Shown here: piece by piece, positions 23,315 to 34,552 of the stretch | How the letters are laid out: every line of letters begins with the position of its first letter | Position numbering within the stretch: the stretch's first letter is position 1 | NCBI GenBank assembly: GCA_030734395.1 | Contig: JAUZTG010000044.1 | Location: 868,001 to 932,000 of the forward strand | Source of the DNA: Sarocladium kiliense | Lineage: Eukaryota > Ascomycota > Sordariomycetes > Hypocreales > Sarocladiaceae | Direction of reading: 5' to 3' | Length of the DNA: 64,000 nucleotides | Notes under the pieces: model-generated | What the model was told of the DNA's origin: nothing | The model's input: only the letters and a program-made list of their open reading frames with translations | The model's database searches: none | Position numbers and translations under genes: made by a program

Positions 23315-24246
23315 ATGTCGTCCTGGGACCCTACAAGCAACAAGACATGGCAGATCCTCAAGGCAGCTGAGGATGGGGGCTATGGTGTACAGGCGCCCAT
23401 TGCCTATAATCTCGAGCACATTCTTGCGTTCATCAAAGCTGCCGAAGTAAAGCGCAGCCCGTTGATCATTCAGGTCTTCCCGTGGGCCATCACCTTCTCC
23501 GACGGTCTCCTCATCCACGCTGCCGCGCACGCAGCGAAGAAGGCTACTGTCCCTGTCGCCATTCACCTTGACCATGCCCAGGATGAGGCATTGATCCGTC
23601 GCGCAGCAGACGAACTGCCTTTTGACAGCATTATGGTCGATATGAGTCACTATGAGATGGACGAGAACCTGGCAAAAACAAGAGAGCTGGTCAAGTACTG
23701 CCATGACCGAGGTATCGCAACAGAGGCTGAGCCAGGCAGGATTGAGGGCGGCGAAGACGGTATCGCTGACACTGCGGACCTGGAGGGAGCTCTAACAACG
23801 GAGGAGCAGGTCGAGGACTTCATTGCCACTGGCATTGACTTCCTCGCACCCGCGTTTGGCAACGTGCACGGAGAGTATGGAAAGCGTGGTCCCGTCCTGG
23901 AATATGACCGGTGAGCAGAGAAAGCCTCGACCTTTGAATCCACAGGAAGCACTTATTGACATCACGTTCTAGTCTCGACATGATTCGAACTAAAGCAGCG
24001 AAACGGGTGCGCATCGTGCTTCACGGAACTAACGACTTCCCCGAAGATATTATGAAGAAGTGCATCGCTGGCGGTGTCTCCAAGATCAACGTCAACAAGC
24101 TGGTCCTGGACGATTATCTTGTTCACATTCAGCAGAACTCAGCAAAGCTGAGCTTGACGACATTGATGGAAGAGGGAGTCAAGGAGGCACAGAAGTTGAT
24201 GGAGTGGCAAATGGATGTCGTCGGTTCAACTGGCAAAGCTGCGTGA
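23315..24246 (+). CDS. class II (zinc) aldolase-family protein, FBA/KbaY-like
   Basis: Two exons, 23315-23910 and 23973-24246, giving 289 aa (a typical length for the tagatose/fructose-bisphosphate aldolase class II family). The catalytic Asp and first zinc His are in HLDH (Asp86-His87), the second zinc His is in FGNVHG (His185) and the third in VLHG (His216); the EAEPG..GGEDG loop is near 137-149. The usual phosphate-binding HGGSG loop is HGTND, and the usual NVAT/NIDT motif is NVNK (238-241). So metal chemistry seems intact but phosphate recognition is changed. Family members cleave ketose phosphates to DHAP plus an aldehyde. Here it may cleave or isomerise the ketose phosphate made by the neighbouring kinase. 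It is tail-to-tail with the Zn2Cys6 gene. Confidence 0.9.
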
Positions 24247-24474
24247 AGCGTTGAGGATACAGAGAGTAGGGCACAAGAGTAGAGCCAAAAAGTCTCTATC
24301 ATGTTACCTGGGACATACCAATGCTCTGAGTCTGTGAACCGGACAATAGTGTACTTGGTATACCAGGTCACAGATTTCCAGGAGAACCGAGAAAGGCAAT
24401 TCACGTCATCGCAAGTTGTAGCAATTGGTACTTTAATTCGTAACCGTATGGCCGAACAGCGCCGTTGTATTCCC

Positions 24475-26443
24475 TCAGCTCTGTTCAGCCACGTCATTGT
24501 CCGCCTTTGCCCACTCCATGCGTAAATCATCCCTCCAGGTTGCTATGGGGGCCCATTTTACTCTCGACTCACAGTCCTCCATTAAAGATATAATCTTCTT
24601 CCTTTTGGTTGCTTCTTGTACACACAGACCTGCGCCGTAAAGGTACTGCGCACAAAGAATCTGGTAGCCCTCATCCTTCAGCTCCATAGCTATCCCGCAG
24701 ATGATATCCACGGCGCATGCTAGTTGCTTTTGCATCTTCAAGAAAGCGTTGAGCCCACTCACGTTCGGTGTATGAAGAGTAATGAGAATGATGGCGAGGT
24801 TGTACGCTTGGAGAGCGACCCCATATTCAGGTGGATGGATCCAAAGGGGCGTGAAGACATCGTCTTTAGCGACCGTAGAGGTAGGAAGAACATCAAACTC
24901 TTCACCTAGGCAGCGCTTCCAGCGCTCCATGTGTGACAGCAGACTCTCTCTTCGACGTTTGAGCTGCGCTTCCGCCATTTGATCTGTCGCTGTGCCTGAC
25001 TCGACCTTCCAAGCCTCAGCACTATAATTCACCGCTTGCGCAAGTATGTAGATCGCCCGGTTCGCCAGTTCAAGTTGGCTGAGATCTTCCACAGCTTGCT
25101 TTGGTAGCCAGAAGCTGAAGCATGGACGCCTCTCGCGGAATGCCGCCCATGTGTCTTGCCGAAGCCATGCCCACCAAACGGCCTGGCGAAGTCCGCCACA
25201 TGCGCCGTCCACGTCTTGAGACCGCTGGATCCAGAACACACCTTTCAGGTGCCGTTGCCAGTTCCCTGAGCCGTCAGCCTCGTCGAGCATCTCGTACGAT
25301 GAGATGGCAATCGCTGTAGAGAGAAGTTCTTCGGAATGTGTGTAGCTTTTGTACAGGAGAGCGCTCCTGATGTAGTGCAGTGTCTCGTAGTAGTATCCAA
25401 TCCATTCGCTATCTTTCGCTTCATCCGTCATTTGAGTGTCCGGAGAGGTTAACTGCGTGGCGTTCTGATATGCAGACGTCCCCATACATGTTGCGCGGTG
25501 TTTGGCTGACAACGCGAGAATGGCCTTTAACAAGCCTGTATTTTTGAGTGATAGTCTGATGGTGTAGGTAGAAAAGTGACGATGGGGGTCGAATATGTCA
25601 AGCCACGGTGCGCAGTAATCTGCGAAATGACGGAGCAGTGATGCCTCATGATCGGTTAGAACAGCGTTCTCTGCCAATTGCCAGGCTTGACGTTCAGACT
25701 CGGGATCCAAGTCTGAGGGGAGCTGTGCTTGGCCATGCAGAAGAGCTGGAGAGACGTGTGCGGCGATGTTACTCTGCCTTTGGTGTTCTGGTATTCGTCT
25801 ATTCTCTGGCTCCGGACTAGGAGCCAGCGAGAAGCTGCCGTCTGCTTGAGCCGCGTCATTCGCAAGCAGGTCCAACCATCGAGTCGATGCAAAGTTCGCA
25901 GTCCATTTCTCATGTCGATAGGCGGAGTCTGAAGGCCAGTTGGGTAGACCCCCATGGTTGCTGAGGTCTTGGGGCGAGACACCCGGGATGAAGAGGCCAT
26001 TTGGTGAGCCCTGGTGAGCTTGAGAAGCCTGGGCTTCACTGATGGGAGACAAATGACTGCCTTCAGCTTGTTCAAAGGTTGGCGCTACCTGACGCTCGTC
26101 AACCCGAGGGCTGCCCCTGCTCGTCGAATTGCTTGTCTCCAGAGATTCGGACCGATGCGGCGCCTGAGTGAGAGCCTCAAGCGCAGACTGTGCATCCAGG
26201 TCGCGAGGGAAGACACAAGGTCGCGATGTAATTGAGCATGGTCCACAGACCGGCTGCCTCTCGTCACATTTCTTGTGTCTCTTGCGACAAGTCAGGCTAT
26301 GTTCCCAAGGTCAGTCACCCGTTACGGTCGACAATACTTCGGAAGGCATTTCTGCATTACCATCCAGTCCTTGTGCGCAACCCTCTGCCACGAGGCTTGC
26401 GGGATCGCTTTTTGCGGGGGGGTTCGCCTGGAGTTGTATCCAT
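24475..26443 (-). CDS. Zn2Cys6 transcription factor
   Basis: Two exons, 26443-26361 and 26296-24475, giving 634 aa. The 64-nt intron splits the zinc cluster, and joining it gives RTRTGCLTCRKRHKKCDE followed by PVCGPCSITSRPC, a complete C6 binuclear cluster within the first ~60 residues. It is preceded by a basic RKKRSRKPRGRG tract that may act as a nuclear signal. The rest (about 150-634) is the helical 'fungal-specific transcription factor' region. An intron inside the zinc cluster is common in this family. The gene shares an 861-bp promoter with the DAK-type kinase and lies tail-to-tail with the aldolase gene. It is the obvious candidate activator of the cluster; its inducer is unknown. Confidence 0.92.
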
Positions 26444-27304
26444 AGCTACATCTGGACAGAAAATCCGGGGTAAAGAAGAAGTGCCTCGTGTCGCATGTTG
26501 TGAGGCAAGGAGGATATGCGCGAGACGCAAGCTGCGCGTTTAGAGCATCACGCCAGTGAACGAGTGGCGCTTCGAGGCCTCTGCATATTGCCAAGGTTGC
26601 TTGCTTGAGTCATGGAGCTCGCGTCTCGGGGCACACGGTCAAGAGGATGGAGTCAGACTAGACGGCGTCTAGGAATGAACAGCGGCGCGAGGGGAAAATA
26701 AACACAGCAAGACAAGTACCGCAGTCTGTTGCGTCTCTGGCCTCGTTCTAGCTGCCCATTTTGCTGTGTTCTTTTCTCTTTTCACAAAGTAAAAATGAAA
26801 CTCAATTGCTGTCAAAAGCCATGGCGTTCGCTATTGAATTCAGACAAGCCCAGGCCATTGAGGTCGCGTCTCGGGGCTACCTTAGGCTAGTTTTCAGCTC
26901 GGAAGTTGAGCGAGTCATGTAAACTGTGGTGGTTCGTGACCACCATCGCGTGACTGTGCCACTTTTGCTCTCCTTTAGAGGTCGGCTGGAGGCAGGTAAA
27001 CGGGCAAGGCCCCGGGCACGGGGTACCATTCCCGTGAGGCAATGTTGATCGCTTAGGGGAACAGCTCGTACGCTGTCTTGATCGAGCTACACGGCATGCT
27101 CCAAACCATGCTCGTTGTAAGTTGGACCGTATCATCTCTCGCGAGAGGACCCAGCGACTGAGAAGGAAGTATGTAAAAGATCAATGTAGCCAATCCTGAA
27201 ATTCTTCTACTCATTGGACTCCATTACCTCGTGCGCGGCCTGTAATCGAGCGCCCAGCTGAATACAAACTCGAGGACTGTGCGCCCTCATTAAATCCTTC
27301 CACG
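26444..27304. promoter_or_regulatory. bidirectional promoter with 14-bp direct repeats, TF / kinase pair
   Basis: Two exact copies of TCGCGTCTCGGGGC occur at 26619-26632 and 26864-26877, about 245 bp apart in the same orientation. Their GCGTCTC core is also present in the MFS/SDR promoter. The rest of the 861 bp shows no reading frame of note. Confidence 0.6.
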
Positions 27305-29157
27305 ATGTCTACGAAGCATTACTTTCCAGAGACCGCCGCGAACACATTGGTGCCGCGAGCATTGCGAGCATTGGTCACATCGAACCCTCACCTTGTGCTC
27401 GGCGAGGCGAATCGAGTTGTCGCCAATTCCCGCCAGGATGCTTCGTCTGTGAGCATTGTCTCCGGTGGCGGCTCGGGCCATGAGCCAGCATGGAGTGGTT
27501 TTGTTGGTGATAACCTCCTCTCAGCAGCTGCCTGTGGCGACATCTTTGCGTCGCCGAGTACGAAGCAAGTTCTTGCGGCAATGAAGCTTGCGCCATCCAA
27601 TAAAGGAACAATACTACTCATCACCAATTATACTGGCGATCGCCTGCACTTTGGCCTTGCAGCTGAACGAGCCAGAGCTTCTGGATTGGGGAAGAATGTG
27701 TGTGTTCTTGCGGCCACCGACGATGTGTCGATTGGCCGAAGCAAATGCTCAAGGGTCGGCCGTAGAGGGTTGCCAGGTCACATAGTCAGTAAGTGATTAG
27801 CATTGCTGCAAATAGAGACGATCATCGGCTAACGGGCACTTCAGCCATGAAGATTCTCTCGTCAGCGGCAGCACAGGGCTGGGAGTTCGAGCGCTGCGTC
27901 ACCCTCGGCCGAGCGCTAAACGACCAGACTGTCTCGATCGGATCGTCCCTCGATCACTGTCACGTTCCTGGCCGACAGCATCAGTCTCTAAGTGCTGATT
28001 CCTGCGTGGTTGGTGCTGGCATTCATAACGAGCCGGGGCAGCAGGTCTTATCGCCCATGCCTCCCGTACAAGATGTGATCAAAAGATGCCTTGCGCTCCT
28101 CTGCGATCCTACCGACACTGAACGCGCCTTCGTTCAGTTCGAGTCACATGATAAGGTGGTGATGCTGATCAATAACTACGGAGGGTTGTCAACGCTTGAG
28201 CTTGGGGCTTTAACGGACGAGGTTCAAGCGCAGCTGGGTGCCACATACAACATCAAGCCATGCCGCACGATGGTTGGAACCTTCGAAACATCACTGAACG
28301 CGCCTGGTTTCTCTATTTCACTTTGTAATATCTCAGCGGTTGAAAGACAGTGCAACGAGACGACGGAGGAATTGCTCAGACTTTTCCACCTTCCCACCAC
28401 TGCTGTTTCCTGGCCCAATGTGGCATCCCAGGACGCAACGGCAAATGGACTCGCTGAGGGAGTTGAAGAGACATCTAATCAGGCTGAGAGCGTGTCTGGT
28501 TCAGATACTTCAGTTATTGTCGATGCATCACTGCTCGAACATGCAGTCCGGCAAGCCTGCCGAGCTGCGATTGCTTCCGAGCCGCAGCTTACCAAATGGG
28601 ACATGATCATGGGTGATGGAGACTGCGGTGAAGCAGTCAAGACGCTTTGCGAGTCGGTCCTGGCTGGGCTGGATGCTGGATGGGCATCTTCAGGATCCAT
28701 TCTGTCTTTCTTGGGTGCCCTCAATGCGGCTGTGGACGACATGGGAGGCACTCTCGGTGCCATCCTCGGTATCCTCCTCTCAGCTTTCCAATCTGCTATT
28801 CAATCGAGAGCATCCGACCACTCGCCACAAGACCCGACGCTTTATGCTTCAGCCCTTGTATCAGCGCTGGATGTCTTGTTATCATACACACCTGCAAGGG
28901 AAGGGGACCGCACGGTCATGGATGTCTTGATGCCTTTTGCGACCGCTTTTGCTGAGTCGAAGTCTCTCTCGCGCGCTGTCACAGTTGCTAAAGAGAGAGC
29001 TGAGTCAACAGCCCTTCTCAAACCTCGACTTGGGCGCGCCAGTTATGTGGGAGAAGCAGCGAGTCAGGAGGTGCCGGACCCAGGTGCGTGGGCATTTTAT
29101 GAAATGATGCATGGGTTGAGCGTAGGGCTTGGTCTTCAAGCCAGTGCGGATAGTTAA
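27305..29157 (+). CDS. dihydroxyacetone-kinase-family ketose kinase (DhaK-DhaL fusion)
   Basis: Two exons, 27305-27788 and 27845-29157, giving 598 aa, the normal size of single-chain eukaryotic Dak. The N-terminal DhaK domain has GGGSGHEP, NYTGDRLHFGLA, DDVSIGR, the substrate-histidine region SLDHCHVPGR and GIHNEPG. The C-terminal DhaL domain has the nucleotide/Mg motifs GDGDCG, MGGTLGA, GDRTVMDVL and GRASYVGEA..VPDPGA. All key elements look intact, so it should phosphorylate a short ketose with ATP. Besides dihydroxyacetone, family members act on erythrulose (Yarrowia EYK1, bacterial LerK/DerK). The junction HIV-T-MKILSS differs from the usual HKIAGA in this loop. Placement next to a Zn2Cys6 regulator, isomerase, aldolase and SDR argues for a dedicated catabolic kinase rather than housekeeping DHA detoxification. 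Confidence 0.92.
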
Positions 29158-30712
29158 TCAGCAACTCTTCAGCGTCCCAATAGACCTTGAGAGGTGCTAT
29201 AGTGTTGACGGACCATAAGGAGCTACGTCACAGAAATGCGACAACTTTATACCAGATAGACATATGATGTGGCATGGGGATTGATAGAGTGTTATACTAG
29301 GTCGTATTTTGCATGTTGCTGGGCGATAGATTTTGTGATTGTGGTGTCTGGTGGCATAACTGAGATCACAATATCGTTTGAGCAATGTTACTATCCAATG
29401 TGACTAAGAAGGCCGGCCATGGATCAAACAAAACGTACTCTATATATGTAAAATGAAACTACTACTAGAAAGTAACCTAGCCCCTGAATGCGACCTCTAA
29501 CATGTGAAATTGTCGCCTCGTGAGCAACGGACGTCTAAGAGCTATAGCAGAAACCCTTGTCTTGACGATCAGTCAAATCCTGCGTCATGGACTTCGCTTT
29601 TGGCAGAGCGACGATATATCCTCAGACTGCTCAACTACTGTCGAAAAGGCGAAGAGTGCAAAAATACATGCGATATTATTGCACTTGATGGATACAGGGT
29701 AAAGCAGGACTAAGTCATCTCAAAGCCCAACTATTCTCACGATCCTGCCAAGCATATTCAGTGTTATCTAGTGTGGTGGTGCATTCGACCATGATAATAT
29801 CGTCCCATAGCACTGATATTCTTTGTAGTCCGTATTAGACTATATGCGGTCATTGGGGGGTGTGTAGCCTTGTTTTGAACGGCACGGACAGTTCTACGTG
29901 GTGTCGGTTGTAGACCGTCATTTCGCCGAGCGGGAGAGCACCCAACCCCCGCGCAGAGTGGTCTAGAAGATCAAACATATATTTAAGCTAGTATTTTATC
30001 GCCTGAAGAAGTCTGGATCATAGGCATCAGCTAAACACTGTCAACATGATAGATTTGGCGCCAAGGACAGGTATTGGTTTTCACCGGCGGTAATAGGACA
30101 TATGCCCACGAAGCAGTGCCCTGGCGATGAGTCGCTGAATGCCAGTTGTATCTCTTCCGCAATTTCATTCTATAACTTGTGAACTTTTTCTTCAGGCACA
30201 AGCCTTCTTGAATACAATGCTGTCTCTACAATCCCCCTTTCATACGTGCTACTAATCATCAGATTGTTCCTAGCACCGTCGTGGTCTCAATGATGACTTT
30301 TGGTCAAGTCGAAATGCAAAAGTTGCGTCAGGACACATGTACTCTCCTCTTTAGTCCAGTAATCCAAGGCTCAGGGACGCCGGTTCTGATAGAGCGAGCA
30401 TGCAACTGCAGTCCGTTCAATTGCTGTCGAACAAGCGCCCAGCTTGGTGCTTTCGCTCCGCAGCCAGAACACCGTCTCCTTCCGCAATCTACATGCAGAA
30501 CGCAGCACATATACTTTTTCTTGCGTGGCTCAGTGATCTCCCTGCCATGGGGAGAAGGGCAGGAAGATGTATCGTATCTGCAACGCGTCTTTTGGTGCAT
30601 TCACTCGTGGCCAAGCCCATTTATAGGGTATCCTTCCGTCTATATTGAGCCGGAGATGAGGTTCGTCTATATGCGATTGTTGTTACATCTTGTACATAGG
30701 GTTACGTGGGAT
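29158..30712. other. convergent intergenic region
   Basis: About 1.55 kb between the 3' ends of the kinase and CYM1, partly AT-rich. Frames at 29504-29713 and 30281-30769 have no recognisable content. I see no gene or RNA here. Confidence 0.55.
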
Positions 30713-33700
30713 TTACTCAGCTCCCTTGACGTCCATATCCTTGATCGCCCAAGAGCTGTCCACCCATGACTGCTTCTCTCCGAGGAAAGCAACCTTCTCC
30801 TCGTTTTTATTGAGGGTTTCTACCAGGAACTTCTGGGCAACTGCCTTGACTTGATCCTTCGTCACATCAAGGAGCTCCTCACGCTTCTTCTGCTTCATCT
30901 CTTCGGTGATGCCGGACAGGAAGCGACCCATGCCTTCAGCGTTCACCGATTGTGGCGCGTCAACGCCTTGGAAAACTGAGATCTTTGCTTCCTCGAGGTC
31001 GCGGTCAGTCCACTCTTTCTCGGTGGCAAAACGACCGGCATTTCGCATGATCGACAGCGTGTTCTGGGGATTGGGGTCTCGGTAAGAGTAGAAACCAAAC
31101 AGGCCGTCCAATGCCCGCGAGTACGCGCCGCCTCCGTAGGCGCCACCCTTCTCCCTGATCTCGTGGTGCAGGTGCTTATGAGTAAGCAACTGGGAGAGAA
31201 TCTGTAGAGGTGCGCCCTCGGGCGAAGTGTATGACACGGTCGGGACCGCAAGACCACCATAGTAGACCTGGTATGGGAGAGGGAAGAATGTCTTGCTGTC
31301 TTGTGTGAGCTTGCGGGGTTCTGTCGGCTTCTCCCGAGGAATACTTGGCAGGCCGCTGGCAAATTTGGACAACCATGTAGTGTTGTCGCCGACGCTTTCG
31401 CTACCACAAGTAATAGCCGTTCGCATGTTTCCGCTTGCCAGAGCGAAAGTCTGGATCTGTTTCAGCTTGCTGATAACATCCCCGAGCTGATCAGATTCCG
31501 GCCGACTCGCTAAGGAGGTGATCAGCTTGACTTGGGATAGACCTGACACCTGCTGCCTCAACCAGGCATTGCGTGTCAACCCAGCTTCAGCATAGCCCAT
31601 AGCAAAGCGATGTCCTGATGAAGCGACATCATTGACCACACCATCGGCTGAAGCTTGCAGCAGTTGACGGATTCTCAGCGCAGCTTCAGAGCTGTCGAAA
31701 TTGGTTTCCAGAATCATCTTCTTGAGGATGTCAAACATCACAGGCACGTTTCGGTCCAGGGCCATACCAGTGAGGATGATACCTTCACTTGAATGGTGGA
31801 AATCAGTAGGTGATGGAGTCGAGTGATAACCAACAGAAACGCCGCCAGTCTTGAGCTTGATCAGGTCCTCAAGCTGCTCAGTAGTCATGTCTTTGGTACC
31901 CAGGCGCATGATACTGTCAGTGAAGAGAGGGATCAACTCTCGTAGGTCATCCGGCAGGTTGTTAAGAGTGTTGATAGCCCGGAAGTAGGTCAAGCCGTTG
32001 GTCGGCGCCTCACGCCATTGGATCGGGACGTCCTCAGCAACCGAGTCACGGACGGTGACAGGTTCTTTCGCTCTGGGGATATCCTTGACATAGACTGTAG
32101 GGAGACAGCTGAGGTCCTCGGTGTTCGTCTTGTTCTGCTCTACTAGCAGCTCCTGTTCCTGCTTCTCGAAATTCTCACGAGCTTTGGCCTCACTTCCCGC
32201 TTCCTGAATGGCCCGCTGGATGCGCGAAGACAGTCGGCCCTGTTCTTCTCGCGCCAGCTCTTCGCCATAACTGGCTGATGGCGCCATGGTGAAGGTGAGG
32301 GTGTTCTCGTTCAATAGGTACTTGTCAATGAGGCTTTCGAGGTAACCACCCTGCGCCATGTTGGCTTGGAATCTGTTGATCGTGTCACTCCAGGCCAGCG
32401 AGTCGAAAGGATCCGTTCCATTGAACCACTTCGGCTTTAGGCGATTTAGCATCGAGAAACCAAAGTTGGCAGTCTTGTGCTTCAGGGACAGTTCAAGCTG
32501 GTGCAAGGAGCCATCAATCTTGGTTTGTTCGAAACCATTGTTGCGAGCTTCTTTCAGGATCTCCTGAACCCTGGCCTTCAACTTCGGCACATCTGCTTCT
32601 TGCACGCCGGTAAGTCCAATGGAGAAGATACCTCGCTTGGCCGAGCTATCATAGCCTGCGTTGGGGCTCCAATCAGCGCCCATGCCCGCCTCAACAAGGC
32701 CGCGGTACAACGGTGAGCCATAGCCGTCCATGAGAAGTGTGGAGAGCAAAGCGAGGGAGAAAGACTCGACAACATCGGTAGTGTCTCCCGTGATCCAGGA
32801 TACTGACGTCTTGTATTGGCGGTCGGCATCAACGAGGGGATCGAGAGGGCCTTGGAGCGTCACCTCACGTGGACCGTTGAGTTCGACAGGCTCATGTATT
32901 TGGCGGTCACCAGCAATCTTCTCAAACGCATCAAGCCTGGCATTCGCTTCCTGGAGATGATCTGCCAAGGGCATGTCACCGTAGGTGAAGAGCTTCGCAT
33001 TGCTTGGATGATAGTGCTCCGCATGAAACTTCTTGAGCTGCTCGTAGGTGAGATCCGTAATTTTCTGAGGGTCGCCTCCAGAGTTGTTAATATCGGGGAA
33101 GATGTGATCATGGAATCTGATGTAATACAGATAGCCAGCATCCGACATCTGACCCTTCATCTCGTTGTAAACAACCCCCTTGAAAACAAGCTTCTTGCCC
33201 GCCTCATCCTCAGCCAGGGGGTTCTCTGGACCGATTCTCCAGCCTTCTTGTGTGAAGTCGGACTGCTTCAGCAGAGGGTGCAATGTTGAATCAAGGTAAA
33301 CGGACATGAGATTCTTGAAGTCTTGAGCATTCGTGGTAGCGAAGGGATAGAAGGTATGGTCGGAAGCTGTGAAGGCGTTCATGAAGTTCGACAACGTTCT
33401 CGGGAGCATCTTAAAGAACGGATCTCGGATCGGGTACTTTGTGCTCCCACAGAGGGTTGTATGCTCCAAGATATGCGGGACTCCCGTATCATCTGGGGGG
33501 TTCGTCTTGAAGCCGATGGAGAAGACATTGTTGCTGTCTTCACGGGCGATGTGAAGGTAGTCGGCGCCTGTCTTGTCGTGTTGCAAATGCAGGGCAGTGA
33601 GCTCGAGCTCCGGAACATGCTTTGATCGGACGAGGGTGAAGCCATGGAGCTTGTCGCCAGGCTTAGGGTACTGCGATAGCTCGGTAACAGCTTTGCGCGC

Positions 33701-33724
33701 TGCGTTGGCCGCGTTGCGCAGCAT
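30713..33724 (-). CDS. CYM1: mitochondrial presequence protease (M16C)
   Basis: Single exon, 1003 aa, the full length of Cym1/PreP/PITRM1. The inverted zinc motif HILEH lies at residues 84-88 inside DDTGVPHILEHTTLCGSTKYP, and the distal glutamate is in VVYNEM (Glu188). The C-terminal half includes GGAYGGGAYS, near residue 866, a conserved M16C element. It degrades cleaved targeting presequences and other short peptides in the mitochondrial matrix. The N-terminus (MLRNAANAARKAVTEL) is an amphipathic, basic, acid-free segment suited to mitochondrial import. It is divergent from the taxilin gene over 828 bp. Confidence 0.95.
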   Translation of the reverse strand: MLRNAANAARKAVTELSQYPKPGDKLHGFTLVRSKHVPELELTALHLQHDKTGADYLHIAREDSNNVFSIGFKTNPPDDTGVPHILEHTTLCGSTKYPIRDPFFKMLPRTLSNFMNAFTASDHTFYPFATTNAQDFKNLMSVYLDSTLHPLLKQSDFTQEGWRIGPENPLAEDEAGKKLVFKGVVYNEMKGQMSDAGYLYYIRFHDHIFPDINNSGGDPQKITDLTYEQLKKFHAEHYHPSNAKLFTYGDMPLADHLQEANARLDAFEKIAGDRQIHEPVELNGPREVTLQGPLDPLVDADRQYKTSVSWITGDTTDVVESFSLALLSTLLMDGYGSPLYRGLVEAGMGADWSPNAGYDSSAKRGIFSIGLTGVQEADVPKLKARVQEILKEARNNGFEQTKIDGSLHQLELSLKHKTANFGFSMLNRLKPKWFNGTDPFDSLAWSDTINRFQANMAQGGYLESLIDKYLLNENTLTFTMAPSASYGEELAREEQGRLSSRIQRAIQEAGSEAKARENFEKQEQELLVEQNKTNTEDLSCLPTVYVKDIPRAKEPVTVRDSVAEDVPIQWREAPTNGLTYFRAINTLNNLPDDLRELIPLFTDSIMRLGTKDMTTEQLEDLIKLKTGGVSVGYHSTPSPTDFHHSSEGIILTGMALDRNVPVMFDILKKMILETNFDSSEAALRIRQLLQASADGVVNDVASSGHRFAMGYAEAGLTRNAWLRQQVSGLSQVKLITSLASRPESDQLGDVISKLKQIQTFALASGNMRTAITCGSESVGDNTTWLSKFASGLPSIPREKPTEPRKLTQDSKTFFPLPYQVYYGGLAVPTVSYTSPEGAPLQILSQLLTHKHLHHEIREKGGAYGGGAYSRALDGLFGFYSYRDPNPQNTLSIMRNAGRFATEKEWTDRDLEEAKISVFQGVDAPQSVNAEGMGRFLSGITEEMKQKKREELLDVTKDQVKAVAQKFLVETLNKNEEKVAFLGEKQSWVDSSWAIKDMDVKGAE

Positions 33725-34552
33725 CCTGAACTCTGACTTGACCGGTATCGGGAAGATGGCGATGCGACAATGTATCGAAATATCAAACTGTCATTGGCAA
33801 GAGCTCGTCGGAGGGGCAGCTAAAAGAAAGGGCGACTTGACGAGGCTGAGGTCTGCACTCCACACAAAATGCGAAAAGACTGGAAGCAGCCTCAGGAAGC
33901 CATGTACGATGACGATCTCGCACCGGAACAGCACAGCGCTGGACCCCTGGATGGAGCCGGCTTATTCATCAGGATGGGCCCTGATGGACCTTGCTGCAGC
34001 GCTGCCGTTGGTCGCCGAGAATGCAAGATGAGGCCGAGATTGCCGCTAGTAAACTCTTAACAAAGTTCGCAGCACCTTTGCACCCACTACTGTTAGTGCT
34101 CCAACCTGACTCGGCTGGCCGCATCACCGACTCTGAAAACTCACGACATCAACGCTTCTCGTGGCCATTCTAGTCCGCCTAAGCGAGGAACCCGCACTGT
34201 CGCCGATTCCCTCACGCAACCAGCATCTCCAGAGCAGCGTTCTCCTCCTTTTCGGCGCCGTCGGTCGTTGCAAGCATCGTACGCTTCTGTTCTCCTGCAC
34301 GCCCCTCGCGCTCTGCGCGTCATGTCCGAAGCGCATACTGAACTGACCCGACAGGATTGACCGGCTTTGTTCCGACTATTTTCGTTTTCGAGGAAGGCGA
34401 GCGATCCCTCCAGCAATCAATTATCCGTGCGATCGACCTATTCTATCCCGAAACCGACCCCCGTCTGAACAACCCTTTGCCTCGATGCGATCAGGTCTCT
34501 GGATGATCCCGCTCTCGTGACCTCATCGCCGGTGCCACGCTCTGGTCAAGCA
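33725..34552. promoter_or_regulatory. divergent promoter, CYM1 / taxilin, with a small uORF
   Basis: Shared upstream region of two divergent genes. A five-codon upstream reading frame (ATG at 34503, TGA ending 34520) precedes the taxilin start by 32 bases and could lower its translation. No other element recognised. Confidence 0.5.

Noticed and set aside
5459..33724. Two M16 proteases in one window considered as a tandem duplication
   Set aside because: They belong to different M16C subgroups (YOL098C type and Cym1 type), with different intron structure and little similarity outside the catalytic motif.
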